The position numbers were made by a program, and so were the translations under genes. The notes under the pieces are model-generated. The model had not been told where the DNA came from. It was given only the letters and a program-made list of their open reading frames with translations, and ran no database searches. Shown here in pieces: positions 1 to 11,440 of a stretch of DNA of 64,000 bases (positions within the stretch are counted from its first letter, which is position 1; each line of letters begins with the position of its first letter). This stretch comes from Cryptomeria japonica (lineage: Eukaryota; Streptophyta; Pinopsida; Cupressales; Cupressaceae), in the NCBI RefSeq assembly GCF_030272615.1, contig NC_081407.1, forward strand, positions 100,609,897 through 100,673,896, written 5' to 3'.

Positions 1-236
1 ACTTGCCTAGATATAGATATTAAAGTTTCTCAAAATCGCCAAAATATAAGGATATCTTGGAGCAAGCTGTTGTAGAAACTACGTTCCCTGATGACTTGTA
101 AGTTGACTGATTCCAAGCCATGGTGGCACATATGATAGTGCCACATAACTTATCATTTTCACTGCATAATTAGGTCTCTTTGAGTCATCCACACAACACC
201 CCACTCCATATCGAAGTCCTAGTCTACAAACATTGA

Positions 237-600
237 GTGAAAAGAGTGGTAATAGATGGAGGAGCTAGCCTAAATATATGTACGTTAAAGCTTATTCGTG
301 AATTGGGCTTCTCCGAACAAGCTATTGATCCCAAAAAGAAGATCACTATCAAAGCTTATGATGATGAAGAAAGGTCATTCGAAGGAACAGTGGTGTCACT
401 CATTCAAGTAGGACCTATGCAAAAAGAGGCAATGTGTCAAGTTTAAGACATAGACTTGGCATATGACATACTCATGGGTTGTCCTTGGATCCATGAAATG
501 AAAGCGATACCTTCCATTTATCATCAATGTCTCAAGTTCCTTTACAACAAATAGGAGATCAAAATATTAGTAGACACTAACCCTGTTCAATATTGCAACA
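237..600 (+). pseudogene. T1 retropepsin-like protease remnant
   Basis: This is a decayed aspartic protease domain of a gypsy polyprotein. The active-site region reads VVIDGGASLNIC, a form of the D-x-G catalytic motif seen in Tat-type elements. After an in-frame stop (TAA at 444-446) the same frame continues to [11 protein letters not shown] and then CLKFLYNK. These match the LLGRPWIHSM and VKFVYNNK of the T2 protease at 24110-25594, which confirms the family assignment. The left limit is arbitrary because T1 coding sequence enters from outside the window. It is not functional. Confidence 0.7.
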
Positions 601-604
601 CTAA

Positions 605-1026
605 TTGAGGAACCAAAATGTTTTAGTATCGTACAACAGGGAAGCCCAAGCTTCCTCATCATCAAATAATCAAGAAAAAGTCAAGTCTTTGTCCATAGAC
701 TTTGAGAAGAAGATGAATATAAAGGACGAAGGCATAGGGGAGTATTCTTTTAAACCATTATGTCTATCAAAATTTTCCATATCGCCAAGATCCCATGAAT
801 AACCATCAATATCAAGGCACCAAGTAACACAACCCATCAAAAAGTTTGATGGCAAATTTATCCAAATTGGCACACTTGCAGAACAATCAGAAGACAAGAA
901 TATCCTCAACTGGCTATACAAGGATGATGAAGAAATAAGAGTCCTTGCTCTAGGAGTTGCCAACCCCACAGAATAATATGGTAAAGGGTTCAGAATCATG
1001 CAATGAATGGTGTACAAAGGAAAAGG
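605..1026 (+). pseudogene. T1 linker with glycine-rich module, first segment
   Basis: Coding remnant downstream of the protease. It is Ser/Lys-rich, has stops, and ends in YGKGFRIM...YKGKG, which aligns with the YGRGFRIFAKHGYHGKS stretch lying between protease and RT in T2. The frame is cut at 1026 by C1 and resumes at 8319 with PIGKHQEGITEP, matching the AHEQGIRVP that follows in T2. Its role in the polyprotein is unknown; position and glycine pattern suggest a G-patch-like module, which is inference. Confidence 0.6.
1022..1026. repeat. Target-site duplication of C1, left copy (AAAGG)
   Basis: AAAGG lies directly before the terminal TG of the left C1 LTR and is repeated exactly at 8314-8318, directly after the terminal CA of the right LTR. 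Removing C1 and one copy restores the T1 reading frame. Confidence 0.9.
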
Positions 1027-2435
1027 TGATGGTATGATGAAAGAACAAGGATACGATCAACTACTGAGAGGTGGGTGAATCAATAGATAGAAAAATTGAT
1101 AAACTTCACCAATCTCAAAATCAATCTCTCAAAGTAAACTTAGAACTATCAATGCAATATCATTGTCAAGATAAAACTATCAAGCTAAACTGGTTGAATG
1201 TTACAACAGATTAACAGGAAACAACTTGAAACTCACAAAAATCTAAATACTTTTACTTAACATAAGTAAAATTTCATTTCATATTGCTACCGGTTATCAT
1301 GACTTATCAAAGTGGATTAAGTAGTTAAGGAAATCAACCATAGAAAATATAACCACAAAAACATTCACCACTTGACACAAGATTTTTGACGTGGAAACCC
1401 AAATGGGAAAAACCATGGTGAGATGAGACTCATAGGATAACTATCTGAACTCTTTTGAAGTTCGCCCTGTTAGGAGCCAAGCCTATTAAAGCTTTTACAA
1501 AAAACTCTATTAAGAACAAATCTTGTTAGGGACCACCTGGTTTAGGGATTGACTATAATGGCTTGCTAGAAGCAATACCCTATGAGGAGTAACCTTTGTA
1601 AAGGATTTAGAATCCAAGGTAATGGATCACCTTGTTAGAGGATTTGAATAGCACCAAGCTTGTTAGAGCTTACCCGGTTAGGGGATTTCAATCTGTTGTA
1701 ATTGTTAGAAAACAAGAGTTTGTTGATCTATTTGAATAGCACTACACTTGCTTGTTCTGATACTTTTCATGCTCCTATCTACCTTTACTCAAATTGTAGA
1801 TACATCATCTGGTTCAACAATCAGACACTGAACCAAAACTTTTCCAACTCTGAAACTAAACAACTCATCAACCTTATAAACAAATCAACTAGGTTGATAA
1901 CACAACAAAAAACCTAATTCACATAGACATTACAAAAAGTTGGTTCAAGTATGATCATTGGATTACATAACAATCTGTACAAATCATTCAAGAAATCCTC
2001 GACAGCTCCTTGATCACCATTTCATCGAGCTTAGTAACTCATCACGTGCTTTGCTTTACATGCAATATACTTGCTCATTCCCAAGACAAAAACCATTACC
2101 ACAACGTGCCAAATAAACTTTGAAACTCTCTTCATACAATATGCATACATGTCATAATCATTACCATCTACCATCAAATCATAAACCAATATAACCAATT
2201 CACCAAAATTAATTGGTTAGGGTTTATCAAAACAACAGGTAGGGTTTACCGGTTCAACACTCCAATACTTAGCAATACTGGTTCACTCCACAAAATTACC
2301 TGATGGTTATAGTTTCCTTTCACTAGCTCTTCCTATCAGTTAGAAAACAACATTACAAAAATATCATTACCGGTTTAATTGACATCAATGATAACATAAC
2401 ATTTCATTAATGTAATCTTCATGCAAATTCCAACA
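1027..2435 (-). repeat. C1 3' LTR
   Basis: On the - strand it begins TGTTGG and ends CCATCA. It contains the copia LTR block TTTTTCCCATTTGGGTTTCC (complement near 1395-1425) and a CACCC-rich stretch near its 3' end. Several ACCGGT palindromes, and decayed forms such as ACTGGT, occur along it. The copy at 6916-8313 is its partner. Confidence 0.9.
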
Positions 2436-2451
2436 ATCTCCCCCTTTGGCA
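2436..2451 (-). promoter_or_regulatory. C1 polypurine tract (terminal)
   Basis: On the - strand this reads GCCAAAGGGGGAGAT and directly abuts the TGTTGG start of the 3' LTR, as expected for the plus-strand primer of reverse transcription. A second copy lies about 130 bp upstream. Confidence 0.8.
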
Positions 2452-2567
2452 TTGATTGCAATACAAATATCAATACCATTGATTGTTGTGATTGTGAATA
2501 GGAATCCTGGTTTATATTTTACCATGTCTGTAGTTTGTCATTGGTTCTTCTCCCATAATAACATAGT

Positions 2568-2585
2568 TCTTCTCCCCCTTTGGCA
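2568..2585 (-). promoter_or_regulatory. C1 second PPT-like motif
   Basis: On the - strand GCCAAAGGGGGAGAAG repeats the core of the terminal PPT. The same arrangement occurs in X1 (28767-28776) and X2 (49474-49484), so it is probably a conserved feature rather than chance. Sireviruses are known to carry multiple PPT motifs. Confidence 0.55.
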
Positions 2586-2779
2586 ATAATGCCAAATTGA
2601 AAGTAAACCATGCAATGTAAAACTTCACTGTTCAACATCAACAATCTGCAACTCGATGCTCCTCCTATGGAATAACTCCACTCCTGCACCAATCCTTCTA
2701 TAAAATTTTGCAAGTAGCTCTAGGACTGATGTACTCTACATCATGCTCAATTTACCTCATGAAGGGGTACAACCCCTAG

Positions 2780-3409
2780 CTAACTTCTAAGATACTCAAA
2801 AGTAGTTTTAGGCAGAGCTTTAGTGAAGATACCTGCAAGCTGCTCCTTGGTAGAAACATGCTCCAAGATCACATCTTTACTCTGTACTTTTTCCCTCAAG
2901 AAATGATACTTCAATTTAATATGCATGGTTTGTGTGTACAAGACAGGGTTCTTTGAAATATTTATGGCAATGGTATTGTCACATAATATATTTACAGGTT
3001 TGGTAAACTTCATCTTGAAACCTTCTAAAATGTGCCTCATCCATATAGCTTGGGTACAATTCATATAAGTTGTAACATACTCAACTTTAGCAGTAGACTA
3101 TGAAATACAACTCTGCTTCTTGCTACTCCATGAAACAAGTCTTCCTCCAAAAAAGAATGCTCCATCGGTTGTGATTTTCCTATCATCAACATTACCTACC
3201 CAATCTGCATTTGTGTACACCTTCAAATCAAAGTTTCCTTCATATGGATACCATAATCCATAGTCAATAGTGCCTTTGAAATATCCGAATATCCTCTTAG
3301 TTGCTATCAAATGTGTTTCCTTTGGTTTCTTTTGAAATCTTGCAACTAGACTAACTGCATGAGCTATATCTAGTCTGTTGTGAACAACATAGTGTAATTT
3401 TCCACTCAT
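2780..3409 (-). pseudogene. C1 copia RNase H domain
   Basis: Two adjoining pieces of the RNase H region that would remove the RNA strand after reverse transcription. The first (3409-3098) carries ADWVGNVDDRKITTDGAFF, matching the copia ADWAGD..D.RKSTSG motif. The second (3064-2780) holds CDNTIAINISKNP and ends with EQLAGIFTKALP, the usual C-terminal copia signature (D.xTKAL). The pieces are separated by a stop and short decayed sequence. The first motif has TTDG where STSG is usual. Degenerate and inactive. Confidence 0.85.
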
Positions 3410-4240
3410 TTACCTATACCCCTTCTCATCAACAGGTGTGGTCTCATCTTCCTTAGACAACTTACAACCTATAACCATTGCTGTCCCAACTGGTTTACAC
3501 TGACTCATACCAAATGTCTTTAATACTTCCTTCACATACTTAGACTGTGTAATGGAAATACCACTCTTCATTTGCTATATTTGCAAACCTATGAATTTTT
3601 TATCTCTCCAACTAGAGACATTTAAAACTCATTTTTCCTTTCATTCACAAAGTCATTGCTCATGTCATCATTCCCTCCAAATGTGATATCATCTACAAAC
3701 ACTTCACTAACCATTATCTTATCTCCTTCAGATTTGAGATATATGTTGCTATCTTCACCGATTCTTTGAAAACTTGTCTTCATCAAGTGTGAATGAAGCC
3801 TATCATACCATGCTCTCGGTGTTTTCTTTAATCCATATAATGCCTTATGCAACTTACATACCATGTCTTTCTCATCAGTCAGAGCATAACCATCTAGTTG
3901 CTCAATGTATACTTCTTATTTTAGTATTCCATTCAAAAATGTTGACTTTACATCCATCTGGTATACTTTGAATCCCTTGTGTGTTGCAAATGAAAGTAAA
4001 TTTATGACACCTTCCAGTCTATCCATTGGTGCAAAAGTCTCACCATAATCTTCTCCTTCTTCTTGTACATAACTTTTTCAAACCAATCTAGGTTTATTGT
4101 GAACTACAACACAATCTTCATTCAGCTTGTTCTTGAAAAAACCACTTAGTACCTATCACATTTTTATTTACCGATCAGGGTACTAGAGTCCAAGTGTTGT
4201 TCTTCTCAATTTGTTCAAGCTCCTCCTCCATAGCTTTAAC
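3410..4240 (-). pseudogene. C1 copia reverse transcriptase domain
   Basis: The best-preserved part (3864-3622) has LHKALYGLKKTPRAWYD, the standard copia RT palm motif, followed by the catalytic box VFVDDITFGG at about 3680-3705, an F-V-D-D variant of Y-V-D-D. Upstream (3865-4240) the complement reads into the RT N-terminus around the fingers region, with stops. Downstream it joins RNase H. Several stops and frame changes make it nonfunctional. Confidence 0.85.
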
Positions 4241-4326
4241 CCAATGATCATCTCCAAATGCTTCCTTAGCAGTCCTAGGCTCAATAGTGGAGATCATGCA
4301 AAAATTCTCTTTGATTCTTCTTCTGG

Positions 4327-4887
4327 TCAATACTCCAAATCCTTATCTCCAATAATTTTCTTAGGATTGTGATTGAGTCTCATATACCTCAGAATAACAT
4401 GATCATTATCTTCAAGCTCTTCTCCATTGTTAACATCATCTTCTTTTGAATCTACTTGTTTCGGTTGAACTGGTACAACATTATTCTCTTTACCAGTTTC
4501 AGGTTTCACAGGTTTTGGTTCCAAAAACAAAATGCAAGGATCTTCATCCTTTTTCTCCACATTGGTTTTCCTTGAGACTTTAGGATACTCATCCACTCGA
4601 ACATCAGCACTCTCAATGATTCTCTATGTCTGATTGTTATAACATTTGTAGTCCTTACTCTTGGTGGAATAACCAAGAAATATACCTTCATCTCTTTTAG
4701 CCTCAACCTTGCTAATATAGTCACCTTTCTTAATAAAACATTTTCTACCAAATATCTTGAAATAACTAACATTAGGTGATCTACCATACCAGTATTCATA
4801 AGGAGTCTTGTCCTTACCTCTTTTTACCAAAATCTTGTTCATTGTGTAGATAGTTGTGCTGACACCTTCTCTCCAAAAAGTCTTCAC
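4327..4887 (-). pseudogene. C1 integrase C-terminal region and RT linker
   Basis: The segment 4887-4624 carries NKILVKRGKDKTPYEYWYGRSP followed by VSYFKIFGRKCFI and GIFLGYS. This is the copia integrase C-terminal module, where P(Y/F)E.W.G..P and F(L)GYS are typical. The next piece (4596-4327) is a charged linker ending near LNHNPKKIIGD, the usual junction before RT. Frames shift between the pieces. It belongs to the same broken polyprotein as the neighbouring entries. Confidence 0.8.
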
Positions 4888-4987
4888 TACATCCTTGTAT
4901 CAACATTGTCCTATCAACTTCAACACCTGAATGGTTGTTTCTCTCTACAATACAATTCTATTGTAGTTTCCTTGGTGCATAAAGTTG

Positions 4988-5550
4988 TCATTTGATACCA
5001 TTTTCTTCCCAATATCTAGTGAATTCCTCGGAAGTAAATTCTCCCCCTTGATCAATCCTTAGACACTTTATCTTCTTACCACTCTCCTTTTCAGCTAAGG
5101 CCCTTAATGCCTTGAACTTACTAAATGCCTTTGTAATATCCTTCAAGAATGTGACCCACATCATCCTTGAGCAATCACCAGTGAAGATCATGAAATATCT
5201 ATCACCTTGAATACTTTTAGTCCTTATTGGTCTATAGAGGTCTATATGAACCAAATCTAACAGATGTTCCGCTGAAAAATATTTTCTCTTGAAAGTTGAG
5301 GATGTCATCTTTCCCAACTGACATTCCTTACATAGAGAATTAACTGGTTTGTCCAACTAAGATAAACCTCTCACTATCTTTGAATTACTCACTTTAACAA
5401 TGTTATCAAAATTTGTATGAAAAAATATCCTATGCCAAATCCAACTATCATCTACTTTAGCAATTAAACAGTTGCTTATTTTAGGTTTCAAGTGAAACAA
5501 GTTACCTTTAGTTTAATTTCTGGTTGCAATCAGTTCACCTTTTCTTCCAT
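4988..5550 (-). pseudogene. C1 integrase zinc-binding region and catalytic core
   Basis: The core (5356-4988) contains CKECQLGKM of the HHCC zinc-binding domain, then LVHIDLYRPI with the first catalytic Asp, CSRMMWVTFLK, and CLRIDQGGEFTS with the second Asp (the usual motif is DRGGEF). The catalytic Glu would fall just past a disruption near 4988. Upstream (5357-5550) is a decayed GAG-pre-integrase stretch including WIWHRIFFH. Function in an intact element: cDNA insertion. Here it is broken by stops. Confidence 0.85.
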
Positions 5551-5557
5551 ATATTTT

Positions 5558-5833
5558 TCACATACCATTCTTAAACTCCAATGGGTATCCTTTGTCATTG
5601 AGTTGGGCAACACTCAAAAAATTATGCTTTAGACCTTCAACCCAATAGACATTATTTGCACTACTCTTTCCATTAAGAGAAATAATTCCCTTACCTTTAA
5701 CCATGCAGGGTGAGTCATTACCAAATCTTACAACTCCGCCATCAAATTCCTTCAAAGAAAGAAATTTTCTCTGATCACCAGTCATGTGATGTGGACAACC
5801 ACTATCAATAATCCAATCATCAAAATTATCCAT
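5558..5833 (-). pseudogene. C1 aspartic protease domain
   Basis: The copia protease region reads WIIDSGCPHHMTGDQRKF, with catalytic D-S-G and the diagnostic HMTG downstream. It continues through GKGIISLNG to the conserved LKHNFLSVAQL ending. This 92-codon stretch is open but opens into decayed sequence on both sides. It would process the Gag-Pol polyprotein in an active element. Confidence 0.85.
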
Positions 5834-5992
5834 TCATGAAACTAAAGCCTTTTGATCAGATGTTTCCTCTTTAATGGCTACAAACACAATGCCTTAATTA
5901 GCATCACCATCAGATTCCTCATCAGTGATACCACCATCAACTGCAATAAGACAATCTCTTTTGCCTTTTCCCTTGTACTTCTTGAATTTCTC

Positions 5993-6707
5993 TCACTTGT
6001 GCTCATTATCACCATTAGGACAGTTAGTAGTTATGTGTCCAATCTTGTTGCATGCAAAATATTTTGAAGGTAATTTACCTCTATATTTGTCGGTACCTCT
6101 TGGCAACTGCTTGGGCAACAATGCTTCAAGCTCAACAAAACTATCTTCATCATCAACTTCTCTGCTAGATCTAGCTTCATGACAGTGACTAACATCTCTA
6201 CTTTTCCTCATAGATGGGTTAGAAACAAAATCTCTAAATGTTGATTCAGATTTCTGAACACTACCATCATAACCATTTAATTCAAAAGAAGTAAGCCTAC
6301 CAATGATGGATTCAAGGGTTGTCAATAGATTTCAATTCATGAATGACTACAACTTGGATAGCATAGATTGGTAGAAGGGTTCTCAATACCTTACAAACCA
6401 CTATGGCATCTTCCACTTTACCACCAACACTCTTGATCTTACCTACTATCTCTTTTATCCTTTGACCATATTGTTGGATATTCTCACCTTCAGCCATCCA
6501 CATGTCATCAAACTTTCCTCTTAGACTCTCTTCCTTGGCCATATTTACATGTTCATCAATGTTATAAATCTCTTCAATTTTCCTCCATACCTCATATGCA
6601 GTCTCTAGACCATGGACATCTACATACTCTACATCAGATAAAGAACTGATAATAGCATCCAGTGCTTGATTATTATCTTGTTGCTCTTTTTTCTGATCAC
6701 CAGTCAT
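5993..6707 (-). pseudogene. C1 gag (UBN2-type) with damaged zinc knuckle
   Basis: The gag starts at an ATG at 6707 and runs through a UBN2-type capsid region (ALDAIISSLSDVEYVDV, ETAYEVWRKIEEIY). A frameshift near 6320 leads into a second frame (6325-5993) with TLESIIGRLTSFELNGYDG and a zinc knuckle. In the knuckle YFACNKIGHITTNC the first of the CCHC cysteines is replaced by Tyr (codon at 6059-6061), consistent with one G-to-A change. Gag packages the RNA; this copy is disrupted. Confidence 0.8.
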
Positions 6708-6902
6708 AATCCCACTAGGTGCAACATACTAAGTATTAACATGTTTCGAGTATTGTTTTCCAAGACTCTTGATATAAATTTTCATTCTATAACTCCATAT
6801 CCTATAGTTCTCTCTATTAAACTTTAGACCTTCCTTCTTCATCATGTTCTACAAGATCTTTACCTCAAACTATTATGCTTAGACCTTAGAGGAAATAAGA
6901 AT

Positions 6903-6913
6903 GTCTAATACCA
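6903..6913 (-). promoter_or_regulatory. C1 primer-binding site, initiator Met tRNA type
   Basis: Two bases inside the 5' LTR end the - strand reads TGGTATTAGAC. It matches the copia site TGGTATCAGAGC, complementary to the 3' end of initiator Met tRNA, apart from a C-to-T change and a truncated end. It fixes the element's orientation. Confidence 0.85.
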
Positions 6914-6915
6914 AT

Positions 6916-8313
6916 TGATGGTATGATGAAAGAACAAGGATCCAGTCAACTACTAAGAGGGGGGGTGAATCAGTAGATAGAAAAACTAATAAACTTCACC
7001 AATCTCAAAATCAATCTCTCAAAGTAAACTTAGAACTATCAATGCAATATCACTGTCAAGCTAAACCGGTTGACTATTACAATAGATTTATAGTAAAAAC
7101 TTGAAACTCACAAAAATCCAAGTACTTTTACTTGACATAAGTAAAACTTCATTTCATATTGCTACTAGTTATCATGACTTATCAAAGTGGATTAAGTAAT
7201 TAAGAAAATCAACCATAGAGAACTAACCACAAAAACATTCACCACTTGACACAATATTTTTGACATGGAAACCCAAATGGGAAAAACCACGCTGAGATGA
7301 TAATCACAAGATAACTATTTGAACTCTTCTGAAGTTCACCCTGTTAGGAGCCAAGCATGTTAAATCTTTTACAAAAAGTCCTATTAAGAATAGATCCTGT
7401 TAGGGACCACCCGGTTAAGGGATTTACTATAATGCCTTGTTAGAAGCAATACCCTATGAGGAGTAACCTTTTTAAAGGATTTAGAATCCAAGCTAATGGA
7501 TCACCTTGTTAAAGGATTTGAATAGCACCAAGCTTATTAGAGCTTACCCGGTTAGGGGATTTCAATCTATTGTAATTGTTAGAAAACAACAGGAGTTTGT
7601 TGATCTATTTGAATAGCACTACACTTGCTTGTTTAGATCCTTTTCATGCTCCTATCCGCCTTTACTCAAATTGTAGATACATCATCCAGTTCAGAAACCA
7701 CACACTCAACTAAAACTTTGCCAACTCTAAAACTAAACAAATCATCGACCTTATAAACAAATCAACTAGGTCGGTAACACAACAAAAAGCCTAATTCACA
7801 TAAAGATTACAAACAAGTCAGTTCAAGTATGACTTCTGTATTACATAAAAATCTCTACACATCATTCAAGTAAGCGTCGATCGCTCCTTGATCACTGCTT
7901 CATCGAGCTTAGTAACTCATCATGCGCTTTGCATTACATGCACTATACTTTCTCATTCCCAAGACAAAAATTGTTACCTCAATGCACCAAATACACTTTG
8001 AAACTCTCTTCATACAATATGCATACATGTCATAATCATTACCATTCACCATTAGATCATAAACCAATATAACCAATTCAATCAACTTAATTGGGTATGG
8101 TTTATCAAAACAACAGGTAGGGTCTACCTGTTTAACACTCCAATACTTAGCAATACCAGTTCACTCCAAAAACTTACCTACCGGTTACAGTTTCCTTCCA
8201 CTAGCTCTTCCTACCAGTTACAAAACAACATTACAACAATATCATTACTGTTTTAATTGACATTAATGACAATATTACATTTCATCAATGCAATCTTCAT
8301 GCAAATGCCAACA
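6916..8313 (-). repeat. C1 5' LTR
   Basis: Partner of 1027-2435, with the same TG...CA limits. It would carry the element promoter. On the - strand a TTTATAAGG stretch occurs in the corresponding place of both LTRs and is a weak TATA candidate. It is followed directly by the AAAGG duplication at 8314-8318. Confidence 0.9.
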
Positions 8314-8318
8314 AAAGG

Positions 8319-8908
8319 ACCTATTGGCAAGCATCAAGAGGGTATCACAGAACCGATCCATCCTCATTCTCAACTTGCAAAAGATGAATCAGGAATAGGA
8401 TATGGCCAACATATCCAACTTGTACAAAATCAAGATCATCAAAATTCCCAAGGAAAATAAATGAGACATATAACAAGGAATTATGGAAAGAGGTAATACA
8501 CCAAGCAGCTAAGAAGACAAACAAATAACAAGAGGATGAAGAATATGAGAAACAAGAAGAGGAGCTCACTATTCAAAGAGAGGAAGCTTCCTATAAATGG
8601 ATACATCATGTAACAAGACTTGATCAAGCTAAATCTGAGCCACAACATGAAGAGGAACCTATCATTAAAAGGGAGGAGACTGTTTATGAATAAATCTAAA
8701 GAGTACAAATAAGAATAGAAAAAGAATCAATACAAGCCAAAAAACTTGTATCGATTATTAGTGACCTCTTCTTACTATACAACATTCATGTTAGATTTAG
8801 TGGGGTAACTTTAGATGGTGATTCTAAAACATATTCCAATGAGTATGAATGTGACACTTGTTATGATGTCATTGAAGACATTGAGGTGGATACAATCCAT
8901 ACATATAC
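8319..8908 (+). pseudogene. T1 linker coding region, second segment
   Basis: T1 coding sequence resumes here after C1. It begins PIGKHQEGITEP, the continuation of the glycine-rich module, and runs with stops and frame changes through an acidic Glu-rich region in which a motif is repeated (EEELTIQREEASYKW, then EEEPIIKREETVYE). It then reads DIEVDTIHTYT and is cut at 8908 by a solo LTR. The frame picks up at 10233 as PIPSEGKCLRPRLFEFG. The function of this linker is unknown. Confidence 0.55.
8904..8908. repeat. Target-site duplication of solo LTR (TATAC)
   Basis: TATAC precedes the LTR and is repeated exactly at 10228-10232. Confidence 0.9.
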
Positions 8909-10227
8909 TGATGGTATGATGATTTAATAAGGATCCAAACAACTACTAAGAGAGGGGGGTGAATCAATAGATAGAAAACAAACTAATCTTTCACCAAAAT
9001 TAAAAACCAACTCATAAAACAATTCCTTAACTAACCGGTTCAAACACTGAACAATAAACTATGACTGCACTTACTAGTTTACCAGTTAACTGATATAACA
9101 AAATAACAATATAACAGATCTGAAACATCAAACCATTTTACCAAAACATGAAACCACTTTACTAACAATAGTAAAAGCACATTTCATATTATTGTCGGTC
9201 ATCTTAACATAGCTAAGTGGCTTTATCAGTTAAGCAAATTAACCATATCAAAAACATAACCACAAAAAGCATTCACCACTTGACACAATGATTTTGACGT
9301 GGAAACCCAAATGGGAAAAACCATTGTGGGGATGAATACCCACAAGTATTCTTAACTCTTCTCAAATTTTCCCTTTTAGGAGCCAAGCCTATTAAAGCTT
9401 TACAAAATATCTATTAGGAACATATCCTATTAAAGAACACCCTGTCAAGGGATTGACTATAATACCCTATTAGAAGCAATACCCTATTAGGAGTAACCTC
9501 AGTAGAGGAATTAAAAATCCAAGCTAATGGATCACTTGGTTATAGGATTTAGAAAACACCAAGCCTATGAAATCTTACCTTGTTAAGGATTTAACTGTTG
9601 TAATTGTTAGAGAACAACAAGGTTTATGCTAATCTGGTAAATAGTACTATATGCTTGATCAGATCCTTTTCAACACTACAACAAAACAACTCATCAACCT
9701 TATAGGAAAAACAATAGGTTAGTAATACATCACAAAACCTAAGATCTCATAGAGATTACAAATAAAAATTGGCTCAAACATGACCGTTGGATTACATAGT
9801 AATCATTGCACATTGTCCAAGACAACCTCAACCTCTCCTTGATCACCACTCATCAAAACCTGTAACTCATCACGCATTTTCCACTTCATGCAATATACTT
9901 GATGATTCCCAAGATAAAATAGTTATCTCTACGCTCCAAAAACAATTTGAAACTCATCACAACTATGCATATGTGGCATAACTATCACCTATCACCATTT
10001 GATCATAGATCAACACAAATCAACACAATCAATTCACCAAGCTCCATCAGTTAGGGTTTGGAACATCAACAGGTAGGGTTACCGGTTGATCTCCCTACTT
10101 CTTAAGTAATACCAGTTTCCATCACTTGCACAACTACCGGTTCCAAAACAACATCATTTCTAGTTACAATTGAAATCAATAACAATACTTAAACTTCATA
10201 ATGCAATCTTCATGCAATATGCAAACA
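8909..10227 (-). mobile_element. Solo LTR of the C1 copia family
   Basis: This 1319-bp LTR begins and ends like the C1 LTRs (TGATGGTATGATGA on the + strand at the left, TGCAATCTTCATGCA near the right end). No internal sequence follows. The perfect TATAC duplication shows that it arose from a complete insertion that later lost its interior by LTR-LTR recombination. It lies in T1 coding sequence, so it is younger than T1. ACCGGTT motifs recur within it. Confidence 0.9.
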
Positions 10228-10232
10228 TATAC

Positions 10233-10650
10233 ACCCATACCTTCCGAAGGAAAATGTTTGAGGCCTAGATTATTTGAATTTGGAACACTACATATCTATG
10301 AGGATAGTGAGAATGAACAACATCAATACGAAATGGGAAAAATCAAAGAGAGTACCATTGAAAACCTTGATATAGTCATAGAATTATATACATCCAATGA
10401 CAACTATGACAATGTCTCCATCATGACTCTTAAAGAAGTAGACCATGACCCACCAAACAATTCCATACCTCTTGTATATCTTGAACTTATAGACTAGGAA
10501 CCACCTGAACACATTGAGGTACCAACCTTTCAAAATGATGATGCCATTATCCAATACCTTTGCTCAGTCAACCCAAAAACATGCTCCACCATTGAATCCC
10601 ATAACGATGTATGCAATCAATAGAGTGTCAAGTCTCTTAGTTGCAAAGTG
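10233..10650 (+). pseudogene. T1 linker coding region, third segment
   Basis: An open stretch of about 88 codons, acidic, includes LFEFGTLHIYEDSENE and ends LVYLELID at a stop (10495-10497). The frame then continues to IIQYLCSVNPKT with further stops. In T2 the equivalent region lies upstream of RT, but here no RT follows. It is therefore the last recognisable T1 pol-side coding sequence before a deletion or decay point near 10650-10760. Function unknown. Confidence 0.5.
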
Positions 10651-10759
10651 AACAACATCAAAAATTGATCTAATGGTGAAAGCCATTTAATGACAGTATT
10701 AGATCATAAAAAAAGTAAAAACAAAGGATGTATCCAATGGTGAAAACCTTTTTCAGGTG

Positions 10760-11440
10760 AGAATGAATATCATATTCACATTGCATTATCATTTTCATTA
10801 TCATTTTAATCTGCATTAGTTTCACTATCATTATCATTTTCATATCATGTTAATTTGCATCAAATTAAATTATCATTTTAATCTGCAATAGGTGCACTAT
10901 AACTATCATCATCATACCATATTAAGGTTGCATTTAGATTGCATTATCATTTTCATTATCATTTTAATCTAAATTACGGTGCATTATCATATGATGTTAA
11001 TTTGCATCATGGTTACATTATATTACATTATAATAGATAATCTCATTTCATTTACGAGTGCATTAGTTGCATTATAAGCATATCATTATAATTTCATTGC
11101 ACATCGCATTTTCAAAATACATCTTATATCATTGCACATCACATTTTCAAAATACATCTCATATCATTGTACATCTCATTTTCAAGATACATCTCATGTC
11201 ATTATCATTTTCATCACACATCTCAAAATACATCTCATATCATTATTTTCAAGATACATCTCATATAATTATCATTTACATCTCATTTTCAAGATACATC
11301 TCATATCATTATCATTATCATTTTCAATCACACATCTCATTTTCAAGATACATCTCACACCATATAATATCCCAATCATATTGCATTCATCTTGCATCAT
11401 CATTGCATCTCATGTCAATGTAAATTCACATACATGAGCA
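10760..11440. repeat. T1 low-complexity repeats (CATTATCATTTT and CATCTCATTTTCAAGATA types)
   Basis: Imperfect direct repeats. The first half alternates CATTATCATTTT with TTAATCTGCAT; the second half repeats a unit of about 31 bp containing CATCTCATTTTCAAGATACA. Open frames here (His/Ser/Ile-rich) are by-products of the repeat. The stretch lies where T1 pol should be. Confidence 0.6.

Larger units (their letters stand above)
1027..8313 (-). mobile_element. C1: complete Ty1/copia element, inactive
   Basis: A full-length copia element on the - strand. It has two LTRs of about 1.4 kb (1027-2435 and 6916-8313), a primer-binding site (6903-6913), polypurine tract (2436-2451) and domains in copia order from right to left: gag, protease, integrase, RT, RNase H. 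The AAAGG duplication is exact. The LTRs differ at roughly one base in ten over their first 85 bases by eye, so the insertion is old, and the ORFs carry many stops and frameshifts. LTR length, duplicated PPT and repeated ACCGGT motifs recall Sirevirus-type copia elements, but I cannot fix the lineage without a tree. Confidence 0.9.

Noticed and set aside
11067-11437. His/Ser/Ile-rich open frames
   Set aside because: Produced by the CATCTCATTTTCAAGATA repeat; two overlapping frames give similar text.
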